From a virus: DNA of 64,000 nt. Positions 33,601 to 40,200 of the stretch are shown here, in pieces. Numbering within the stretch: position 1 is the first letter of the stretch; the number at the start of each line of letters is the position of its first letter. Made by a program: the position numbers and the translations under genes. The notes under the pieces are model-generated. The model worked only from the letters and a program-made list of their open reading frames with translations. It had not been told where the DNA came from and did not search any database. The stretch spans positions 23,175 through 87,174 of the IMG/VR virus record IMGVR_UViG_3300008267_000027, one strand, 5' to 3'.

Positions 33601-34222
33601 TGAGTCAGCTAGAGAAGCAGGGTATCTTAAAAAAGAAGAGTATAAATCTAAAAGAGCTACACAGTTTATTGGTAAAGGTGCCTTTAATAAAAATGATGAA
33701 CCTAGTAGTACAGAGAGATACCGTGAATTGTATGCTGAATATGATTTAGCTAACACTGGAGATTATACATCTGATGATATAATTTGGGTTTCTGTTAATG
33801 GTAATAGAGCTGGTAGAGTTAAAGCTATAGTAGATGGTAAGCTTCAGGGTGAGTATAAGAATATTGATACAGCAATGAAAGCAGGGGCTTCTATTATAAT
33901 GGATACAGCTGAACACTTAGCATCTAATAAGTATAACATTGGTGAAAAAGAAGTTTCAGAGTATCTTTCAGATAATGGATACACCAGAGATGATAAGACT
34001 GGAATATGGACTCCAAAGTCTAAAATGAAAAAAACAGAAGAACCTCCAGCACCTGTTAAAAAATTCTCATTGGGTCTTGGTAAATTAAAGATTGATGTTA
34101 AAGCTTTAAGAGAGCAGGCAGCTACAGAGTTTGTTTCAGATGAAGAGCTTAATAAAGAAAAGTTTGAACCAGGTACTGAAGAAGAAGCTAGAAAAATAGA
34201 TTGTAGTAAAAAGAAAAAATAA
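18698..34222 (+). CDS. Giant virion RNA polymerase polyprotein with internal zincin domain
   Basis: A single open frame of 5174 residues. The RNA polymerase core is recognised at residues 3550-3593: RIPGQDKHS, VDFLPAHYGSM, LPREV, then GADNDVDKAY, where D3589, D3591 and D3593 form the D-x-D-x-D metal site of two-barrel RNA polymerases, as in the crAss-like phage phi14:2 enzyme. A zincin motif HEAFH (H1996, E1997, H2000) sits far upstream. A hydrophobic stretch at about 175-235 could insert into membrane. Lysine/glutamate-rich linkers occur near 981-1044 and 4426-4438. A 20-residue motif at 1817-1836 recurs at 5125-5144. The family enzyme is packaged and ejected to transcribe early phage genes; the protease might cut the polyprotein, which is inference. 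Roles of the remaining regions are unknown. Confidence 0.88.
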   Translation: MADNQNLSDNLVPSTESSLLNYGPDLLPVNDLPKVPSYETPAISMQDGADPFADLYTDFDKKFNQTLAKTDYAKQGAVTEFPAEKMQFEKWYQSWDYSDKGFIPWRDNQDVYDSDTNTFKELYRATHYMGPLFFDGFMSGLRTIPDLTEGLFTGNWDAFFNVDEIGAIKQERAYRMGTSTAGGLSTFATGLGIAASNMAGTLIEAQAETALLAFITAESGGATAEVTLPAIGMKWTKVGATIANGFKNISNATKIFKDADKMRDAYRSFKLGEATWTATKGLGKFLNPASNMVEYGVKLYKGEEAFSATKGFGAFFRDFQEMKFALGEAKLEGGTGELQLRDELVNDYMSKNDGRLPDYDTSIKIGEVAKLNGDAITKTNLPVIYYSNRIGFGNLFKGVPGLNKLMAESESSMFKYVDFDTFKDEFVKNIGGTSFKKAYRSGIAGLANYTKANFMEGIQESLQDVISSSSTEYYKKQFFNPSYGGLQVIKGDILNAFGQQVSGQGLSTFLGGFVMGAIPGSVMGGAARAQGLYYRLTNKEGWAEFKAKREAMVDDYVAQLNQVYKDPLKFFDFEMINAGRQGEFAKFMSQATLNKNDKSFYDIKNEQAFEHLYTVLRSGKLELFKDRINTISKLKDEELKEALGFDVEDPNVLRQRIQDINKKIDYIQKRYEISQEKLKNPINLNGLKKDTPEYANAALQFIAFEDARKQAIFAGYSFDRNAERMASILKDINDVKVLSKTSFLDFNILTNPSFYNKEIELLQKEITENKKSDDPSIKELAKQKQLRLDALKKWKSAMISKGAYPFITKNVVDPVTGKKVKQQEVNPQHEAFRTKAQEAFINYAEREGELVDDSVLKDGVNEAFTKFMDYHALYQEQPNLMKSVNIMADPQSFLNLYESHLDEIKKIYSDRDNILRESIQKALSITDENNLINELAKLGFVVDPKDPNKYYKVSGDTFELVKKGSKEEKTINTFIEDYKKATEKKAKEKEAAKKKDEGEKGKKEEGKKPTPPVKKKTEEETKEEEPEEEDLPEEETEMVEEGTYDPEATYINDYFKIPLRKINYKIKWADNGQIAYATWSFVGSKEAPNVERSVNTIQDLEEILRLKTLMDYLTKVQKVYKVEITDTEVLTYGRPGSKQQSKEYKYTGVIPAIFSKTEEVPFFYDLLSEDAKYDFDNDFFTEEITDLEDKNKKDFEEIRVLVKSGINDVLDSVRKAIADKTAAMKEVRTVDQKFITSSTNMVKIFTMKDETRENMQKAVFSMSKDEIKSKMTGKIEKIKPGAPEVVFDKTRNKVRLRVLRQSPAVASTILVDGKAIGYPTYPDVYTFEIDGVIKTANELTKKEFYLFAQDTVSYEDYMANYNTSMSVYNAFADLLDDNKSVQVTNEDLQKIFDITPVFGDYAFTKNKITLSKLEKNGTKLIGVIDKNNVAEAIVPGKSLTEVANNRAIINNYINTLETDSATGEIKKFTNQGRYIAVYTLPNGKPAFVEVTSANLEEDGLDTVFSDIAERLQKTYNENVVADKSGKIEEVKNKNFNRGFDTFTEESGRMPFYIAIPQNPQKPDALSYNITLTVTANGSLVVQFVNTQSKDKEYHKAYVEVKYDEKGNPDIEDFNDMLSKVNAEIVNYNGDNKEADLPILKAEYFKESIPKAAKFSDMAEQVTNVSENIFQNTHMIFTPASELTPDVDAASRKTGKKTTIKSSTTEDPLLPVLSIDVLKDLKQAILDAKNITDLEDMFEEAMTPSSEADFEAWVNVKENIEFIQNDPSILAKIQSAKSQKELQEISLRYSLLAYLDAKIKEIEGAQPAEPPKKKRGGLGLSGIKVDKNKLRQQAASENVEDKDTEEEKNSGKIATTSDNKTAQEINDQYLQDKAELESKFVKNSVVTDAVEYDKAITELEKQFKKDIESLKPKRVPRLKIVDRAEFDDVSVEDIDKFRLWMKKTLPTIDVDADMVAENLVNNRVVVGRFLAYVKMTANGPEIKGSIQTSKEAAFKYHEAFHAVFNLFLTDEQIDNLLTLAKYEVNKKLKSEGKVLSEEVEKMRDEHPSYAEMSTEELTDRYLEEYLADDFDTFKMDQSAPGILGKIKQVFAKLLDFINSLLGRQSELKTFYKEIDKGKFANANVQSNRFTKDLALNNNPVIEKYKIKYGYKAIETLNGETIMTPQYVTESDSQRIIGAVVNSFLHRTAKMPEYNKARVLDGILEDMMKLYQIGPKYNNLSIDKLNRLRMFRDIFTSSEAKEDIKKNANVFLDLMGYTQDLEDDTEYENALEDEGERATTEKFGEKFAQGGFKSFSKYARQYIQSTTYEKQDEFGNQYLDEQTQEPLAFGVNAGVIYNGMVKLMSGVTTEEKFIQRLIHFKNAASEQTVAFINKFLEDTGINEESDYTPVKNKRLFNAIYKPFTLFNVSYRSYLIDPKTGKSKSIRANMRDAASNQYNQWQNNFNSNYQDQWTEKKQKRVLELMTSINDGLKGEFAITEEEFLEKAKELKELERLSGIKIVFEYYKYSALATLRENSKRTASPLTKEQIDFVKSFEGVPVLLSEDISEIMITLGKKESPFITFDDVVVDNTPAGQEEDNNYDSDEDEPDEVVSDEDKADDAVKYEKQMNKGNRSRLMRIAEGNSMFDETVLSSSWLNSEFETVSSHQLPNFHLAYLEDTIKNPAALEKKIMEDPFLMDSYIGQEILNNGEFRQMLNRLRIDRIDGITARKLTELQDGTVLANTKLQVNKRDGITYGKFQDREFLLTNMLMYLEDNEVIRKAGGEEIVASRHLIRVIESKNTGDTINMPVISAVVGKGNKLRLSEEAEKIWMQEFMAEFNRINRVWSERNNPERDIIDNYNDFDNPNSQMRGVKFRTFEDFLGPKMEEYRAIAMSDNPVLNARQKDQLVKIFNEYLLGDEENGGMVDEFIYMLDDAGIIKVMPGGKIMNKMLPAEIYGVKMKNPTDRMNKLFLGTDFKANLAQIFINDYLNTISINKLYYGDQAMSLIDFVDSVKRAAGAAGSGHHMATSLIDESLGINHSHQNSHAITHIDPIYEGKYSKSKKQKWSDGQTWSTVKTARYNAFGLGRLDEYKAQIFDKLERGVPLTAEEIFGINGTIENNAQLKVEKLVYFDGKQYIKTSVFFLTKELTSQLKLSAKRKIDALLAKAAESKLTEKEYLEEAYALQRDNNNWIARPGREILHNKRVEMEKFQDENATTVYSFPASASKMMKRNVSQSLEDFAVSQKQAYKLDNRYMRLQLENTTNKKGGINDSTQMQNIIDAEQNPNTKVTYKGESGVKVKDVIKDYQEALAQKAKVSYLLARNSIFSFEDASKEFEVSVKGGEVTPKLAKFQKKAIENLKKSGASQQLLEFFELQKDPETGEETPSYDLNSPYTRKKYEQLFLAYFRKDVLQQRTPGQALTLTSDWGAYPLKRAKRILDGKVVEWEVVRVDQQEVSGKEYRPMSDREKLENKVSIEEGQLTDEERYEMFVRGEKIPSGVDDYEFFHKSIDDVTEVGQLFTDRLRHNWPVYDEAGNVTGYKSEFMMPHHFKESMEIGPDNELPQDILEAFAARIPGQDKHSAASLDLVDFLPAHYGSMTMLPREVAEISGADNDVDKAYTQFSDFYVKRDREGNPEFIKYGTAVEDADRFVEFFLWNIANNKNLNSEIRDIKEGDENYKKIKTLLDKLYIAKEHILNYKKAGQEYLEELHQVDRAITFMSKVDNLDETSDALEEDYILAEYNKVRGRAAEFVKERILKLDDLISDITREVRRSGSNISVVKNRINEVKREKLLIERVIQMEAMENLNLPTDVEQFLDFEDNLNGEVNIGSLNNTILEAKRVLLTNDYMQEDDRAFEVADQGVLEDLEKDKDIAPYTTPDSTIDNDNYVGKTLAQRNNKEGSRNIGSVVNGQMSNLFLMKNNVKFRRKDADKANQVYILSIDGTEFDTYANERKALITDDYEVVPNFKSKKTRRVMNAGSGYVSVMTDNAKDRRSAKFNLNINAAAIAMDLNGRGIPDKLIAALMLNRNVKAYYNKLKDEKYAINQSEQRTSKKKIAAEMMESLIKKAGGDKAEIKPLTARMILDGISNPTPETDLSIFHHFLNIEKQSKAHGVLAQILKLTKGPTADMNDWDSLIADAYTYLGVGMTNEQFEKSDIPFDVRKLVLESSPVIAMYWKINSQIHDEIGKTVLISRSKIFKAAKNAILGQMRIQYSLAEKVESKLENTLIMYFALRGYIKTLRTYDDELLTVLDNNLVYGTHKGSENITDIIKEARRNNPDNYLINKYLRLTPKTVMQGGKEIINKDNKKKIHTLEPSTYGVLDDYMMQKIHDSFMDLYEKDRKAALSIFAYSIIKDATLFSPNGIMHIFPPHLFKELMGDVMFNVGTIFKKDNLEEYLSQGKKARDFANLFDGTFKEVVADFMEGYLRHVETKYHLKTFNVSSPEVTDKKNKKKEEEEKDLPIRFTVDEVGKLDRNQIIVDLFTNVKPTKVKYKKKAEEDPDSDEESNVEESSKAKYKLDAKAKKQLGDNIKALKKFPYSLFVTNDDQGNIGLQLPYSFKVKTRKGFDVYVLQNITKISDQDKMENARLADVLTDNFNIVAPRAIYKLVEAEGAYGTTPIGRVFGEVPTYSSINDPELIAAEKKALEETPTEEVEEDDEESDLDVSSPDKPLKRPSNVDEEEEPMAQKRDISFLKSKGISVSLKGGEYIYKKNGKVYEFNGSPRELADFFDEDGKLNEKISGKKVAGGKELKSSKKKFYDPAYFPGGKKGKRTGYIPTVSKLQKIEDDEITQKMVDKLLEQDDISTITHYDGKKFVKYIGSKFNQYGIYKTKVEGMSAINLIRSGIKTEINIGVKEHIRDINELFVMEDTEQNSPTFGEQVLLRAVTAPYKSNKKSFNAHQGWDSSVWENRKDMIKKYNELSFRFEYVGDIVDGELVLPEGTPVKTKEKKTTTPSKTEQTKKPVPSAFKKDTYEPEAGSIQETITNRLEETMSESAREAGYLKKEEYKSKRATQFIGKGAFNKNDEPSSTERYRELYAEYDLANTGDYTSDDIIWVSVNGNRAGRVKAIVDGKLQGEYKNIDTAMKAGASIIMDTAEHLASNKYNIGEKEVSEYLSDNGYTRDDKTGIWTPKSKMKKTEEPPAPVKKFSLGLGKLKIDVKALREQAATEFVSDEELNKEKFEPGTEEEARKIDCSKKKK
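24140..24205 (+). repeat. First copy of an intragenic linker motif in the RNA polymerase polyprotein
   Basis: It encodes LGLSGIKVDKNKLRQQAASE at residues 1817-1836, after a basic, proline-containing linker and about 160 residues before the zincin HEAFH. Eleven of twenty positions are identical in the second copy at the protein's C-terminus. Confidence 0.55.
34061..34129 (+). repeat. Second copy of the intragenic linker motif
   Basis: It encodes LGLGKLKIDVKALREQAATE at residues 5125-5144, about 30 residues from the end of the polyprotein, again just after a proline/lysine-rich linker. It mirrors the copy at residues 1817-1836. Confidence 0.55.
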
Positions 34223-34228
34223 TATATA

Positions 34229-37200
34229 ATGAGTTGTCAAGTAATTAGAAATACAGATACTAATGAGATTGAAAAAGTGTTGGCTCCTAATGGTAAGGAG
34301 TCAATGCTATATAAAGATATCAATAAATATATTACTAGTAAAGAAGAAGCACTTCTTGCTTACGCTCAGATATATACACCAAGTTTTAAAGAATGGTTTG
34401 GTGATTGGGAAGGTAAAGAAGAATCTAAATCTGATCTTTTACTAAATGCGTATAATAATGTAGACATTAGTAATGCAGAAAAAGATGACTATAAAATAGT
34501 AATTAATGATAATCTTTATCTTGATAACTCTGAAGGTAAAGATTCTTATTATGGATACTGGATGCCTATAATGTCAGATGGTGAAGATATAGGTAGAATA
34601 AGATTTGAACAAAAATTAAATGTTATTGAAAAGGAAGGTAAACCTGTAAAAACATTTAGTCCAAATATACAAATTTATGATAAAAGTAATCAAGGAAAAG
34701 GTATAGGTTCAAAAGTACATCTTGCACTTTATAAGTATGTAAAATCTATACACCCTAATGTACCTTTTGTATCAGATGTTCAAAATACAGTAGCTGAAAT
34801 GGCTTTACTAAAATCTTTTGAAAGAGAAGGAATAGTTAAGCAAATAAATCCTATTGGTGAAATTAGTGAAAAATATGGTAACTACTCTGTAGAAAATGCT
34901 CCATTTATATTTAATGATGAGTATTTTAAAAAAGAAACTAAAGAAACATCTGGTATATCACAAGTAGTAGATGAAAATGGTGAACCTAAACTTGTATTTC
35001 ATTGGAGTCCTGTTCAAGGTATTGAAAGGTTTAATCTTGCAGGTATAGGGTCACACTTTGGAACCTTTGAGGCAGCTGATCAAGTGAATGAAGCTAAGTC
35101 TAAAACTAAGTTTACACTCGTTGATGAAGAGATGGGTACAGAGGAAGAAGTAGAAATTAAATCTGAACCTGGAGAATTTTACCCAGCATTCTTAAATCTC
35201 AGAAATATGTCTGAGATTACAGATAAGGGTCAACATACAGAAGAAAAAGATGGTCCTGAAGCAAAAACTTTATTAGATGAAGGTTATGATGGGTTCTTTT
35301 ATACTAATCAGTATGAGGATATTGGATCTACTTCTTATGTAGCTACTGAAGAATCTCAAATTAAATCTTTATATAATAAAGGTGCTTTCTCAAAAGAGTC
35401 TGGTAATATATACGCTAATGTAGAACCTAACGGACAACTTAATGACCCTGTTACAGCTGCTGCTATAAAAGAATTACAAGATAAAGGTTTTTTATCTCAG
35501 ACAGCAGATGGTAGAAGTGGGGCATACTATATATCTAAACCTGGGTCTACAACAACTAAAACAGCTGACCTAATTGATGAGATAACAGAAATAGAAAGCT
35601 TATTAGAATCTAAGAACATTGAGTATAAAAGAATAGGAGATACTATTAGGATATATGGTCTACCTAGGTATAATTATTCTTATAGTTTTGTAAGTTTAGA
35701 TACAGAAGAAGATCAGATAAACAATATAGATGATCTTAAAAAAGAATTAGGGATTAGTGGTAAATCACTTTCTGTAGCAGAATTTAAAGATGTTAACAGA
35801 AGTGTTAAAGCTTTTAATGAACAAAAAGATACAAATTATCTTATAGTATCCGATCAAAATACAGATGGTACAATTACTATTAGGAATATTGTAGAGGATA
35901 AAACATTAAATAGAAGCACTCTATCTGTGACACAAGAGTTGATGGATAGACTCCAGGCATTGTTTCCTGAGATTAAAGTGCAGTATATAAATCAAAATGA
36001 AATAAGTAAATATACTAATGGAAGGTTTACTAATAACGATCCTAGTCTAAACTCTTTTGTTAAAAATGGAGTAGTATATTTAATTAAAGATAGATTTACA
36101 GGAGATATTGTAGTTGAAGAATTCTTACATCCTTTTGTATCATCTCTTATTGCAGATAATCCACAGCTTGCTGATTCTTTATATTCAGAAATATCTAATA
36201 AATATTCTGATATAATAGACATGGTTGAAGACACCTATGTTGATGGTTTAGGATTTACAGAAGAAGACCGTAGAAATGAAATCATAACTAAAGGTTTACA
36301 AAGAGCTTTTTCTGAAAGGCTCCATAAATCCTTCAAGTCTAAAGATAGGACTATGAAAGATTTGATTGAAACCTTTATGGATTGGGTTAGAGATTTAATT
36401 AGAACTATAACTGGTAGAAAGAAATTGTACACAGGGGAACTGTCTACAAAAATGTCTGTTGATGATATTATTAATATGTTGGATAGTAATATTCAGATAA
36501 AACTAGGAAATCTAAATCCTAATGTGTATGCCAATCTATCTCAAGAGAAAATTGATATTTTAAATTATTTAGTAAAGAATGCTACAGCAGAACAAAAACA
36601 GATTGTAGAAGCTTTATTTGATAATGGTATTGTTCATGATGAAGTGGACCACACTTATCAAAAAGTTATACTAGATGAGAACGGTGATATAGAAGAAGTA
36701 ATAGATTATACATCTATGACAACTGCTATAAAAGGTCCATTTGAAGATACTGCGTATGAACTTAATAGAGATATTGGTACTGAGTTTGACTTCATAATGA
36801 ACTCTGTAGTTATGGGTGAAGACTTTAATGTTATTCAACCTCAACTTAAAGTTGTTAATGAAGAAACTGCAGCTAAGTTCTATGACATGATTTCAAATGT
36901 TATAGTTGGTTTAAAATCATCAGGAGCTATTGTTGTTCCTCAAATAGTGGTTGGTTCAGATGCAGATGCTATTGCAGGTAAACTGGATTTACTTATTGTA
37001 GAGCCATCTGGTAAGATGAGAATTATTGACTTAAAAACCAGTGCTACCAATGACGTTAAAAATAACCCTAAAAAGTATAATAAAAAGTATGAGATAGACA
37101 ATGAACAGTCTATGTTAAATGGAGAAAATCTATCTAACAGAGACCTTCATGGTTTACAGCAACAGGGTTATAAAAGAATGATAGAGCTTGATGCTAGACT

Positions 37201-40200
37201 GACTGAATATGAAGTGGAGAGTGTTAAAACATTGCATTATAGATTTGAGATTAATGATGGTAAAGCTGTTAATATAATATATGATGATTTAGTAGATCAT
37301 ACAGATGGTCATTATGATGAATTGTTAAATAAAATTATTCCATCCCAACCTTTAGAAAGAAGTACAGGTCTTTCTTCTAGTCTTTCTGCAGAAGCTGCAA
37401 AACCTGAAAATAAAGAAACAGTTAGAGAAATAAGAGACTTGGTAAAAGATGCTTCTAACATGCTTCAAAAAAGAAGAGAGTTTTACCAAAAAATAAATGA
37501 GACTTCTAAAGGTAAGTTTATTGTTAGTAAAGAATATTTAACAGCATTAGATGAAATAATTGCTACTATTAATGAAGCGGTTTTAACTGGAAAACCATCC
37601 TCTGCATACTATCAATTAGTTAAATATATCAATCAGGATGTCAAAGATAAGTCTAGAACTATTGGGCAGATGACTGATCGATCTGAAAGTCTTCAGTTTA
37701 TGTTAGAGGCGGAAAAAGACCTTATGACATATAAAGATCTATTACTACCTCCTAAATTATATTTAAATAATAAAGTGATTGATAAGCTTGCAAAAGATTC
37801 ATTAAACACTATACAGCAAACTTTAGATCTAATAGATAATCAAGTTCAACAGTTTACAGTAGATTTCGTTGCTAATAATACTAGTAGAAACTTAACAAGA
37901 GAGGAAGTAGAAGGTATTATAAAAGAAGCAGAGGATATTAGCATGCACCAAAGTTTATTTGGTGATCTTTCAACCAGTTCTGATACTATGCTATCAGTTT
38001 TAGATAAAGTTTATAAAAGAAAGCGTCAAGAAGTAATTGACTTTGTACAGAAGTTAGAAATTGAAATTAAAACTGCAGGTAATAAACTAGCATCTTTAAC
38101 CACTGATAAAGATAAGATGTATGACTTTATGATTGGTACTGATGATCAAGGTAATCCTACAGGTTACACTGTAGATAAAATAGGAAAACAGTATTGGTCA
38201 AAGAAGAGAGAAATAAAAAATAAACTTATTGATCCTGAAACTAAACTTAGATATAAATATAGAGATGTAAGAAATCCTAAAACAGCATCAAAAGAAGATA
38301 TAGAATTCAATATGAATTTGAAAAAACTTAGAGATGAAGAAGCTGAGTTTAACAAAAAAGAATATTTAAATGCAAACGGTGAGCTAGTTGATGGTCCATA
38401 TCATAAATATACACAAGAGTTTAAAGAAGCTAGAGCTAAAGTAATGAGACTTAAGATACGTAAAAACTCTTCTGGTGAAGCTACTGGTTTTGAATGGATA
38501 CCTAAAAATGCTGAGTCAAAAGAATTTAAAGATTTTGAAAGAAAGTATTATAGTCAAGAGACCACTTATCTATCACCAAAATATGAGTATGATAAAGCAT
38601 CAAAAACATATATATTTAAAGGTAGAACAGAAGAGGCGTCTGGTAGATTTGTTAAGTCTGAATATGTAGAAGTTAGAGAAATTGCTGAGAATGGTGAGGA
38701 TATGCGTGATGAAAAGTATGTAAATATAATGAATGATAACTCTGAACTAGGAATAGCTAGAAGAGAATATTATCAAACTTGGAAAAGATTATATGGTGAA
38801 CTTTTAGAAAAACTTCCTGATGGTGTAAAGATGAAAACTAGATTACCTGTTATATCTTCTGGAATGATTGCTAAAGCAAAGAAGATGGGAGGAGGTTCTA
38901 ACTATTTTAAAAGTATTTTAAAAGGTGTTGGTAGGTCAATTAATCCGTTCTCTAAATCTACATTCCATCATTCTGTTATACTTGATGAAGATGGTAATGT
39001 TGTAAGTAATATCCCTGTCTTCTATACAAGTGATTTAAAAAGTGAGTATGTTATAGATAAGGTTAAAGAAAAGATAAGAAACTTAAATGAGAGGTGGGCT
39101 AAAAAACTACCAGATGATGATGGTAGTATTTTAACTTATGATGAGTATAGACAAAAACTTGACAAGCTTACTAAATCATTAAAGATAGAACAAGGTAAAA
39201 CATCAGCTAGTGAAATCAGTACTGAAATGACTAACAATCTTGTTCAGTTTGCTGAGATGGCTGAAAACTTCCAGGTGATGAGTGCATTTGAGTCTACTGT
39301 TATTAGCGTACTAAGAACATTAAAAAATAGAAAAGTTACAAAAAGAGATCCAGAAGGTAATTTTATAACAAATAGTTTAGATAAAGCTACTGCTAAGTTT
39401 AGAGGTGATGACTCATTAACAGAACAAAGACTTAGAAAATGGATGGATATGGTGCTCTACAACTCTAAAAATCCATATAGAAGTAGAATGGGTAACTTTG
39501 TTGCAAAGGTTAAACTGTTGATGTCTATTAAAGGTGTGGGATTAAACCCTTTTGGTCAGCTTAATAACCTAAAAATGGGTAATATTAACAATATGGCTGA
39601 AGCTGCTGGGGGTACAATATACAATAAGAATGATTATAAAAAAGCTGTAAAGGCTTTTACTGTTGATTATCTACCTGCATTTTTATCTGCTAAAAAAGAT
39701 TATATACTATCTAGAGGTAAAGATAAAAATGGAGACTATTACAGTATGCCTAAAAGTCTTACCAAATATGATGCGTTAGCTAATAAGTATAGAATGATGA
39801 GAGCTATGCAGAGTAAAGATGGTATTGAAGGGTATGAAGGTAAGACAATGGATATATTATTTATGATGCAGCATGGTGCTGAATTTTCTGTACAGACTAA
39901 GTCTGGAATAGCAATATTAAATAATAAAACATTTACTAATAAAGTTACTGGAGAAAAGATTAGTATATACGATGCTCACTCTTTTGATCAAAAAACAGGC
40001 GAGCTGTACTTAGATCCATCTTTATATGAAGAGACAGATCAAGATAGATATGATATGACTAATCTTATTTATGAAACCAATAAGCGTTTACATGGTAACT
40101 ACGCATGGGAAGATAGAATGGTTATTCAACAAAATCTCATAGGGGAGTTGGTAGCTCAGTTTCATAAGTGGGTGTATCCTTATTGGAGAAGATTCTGGGG

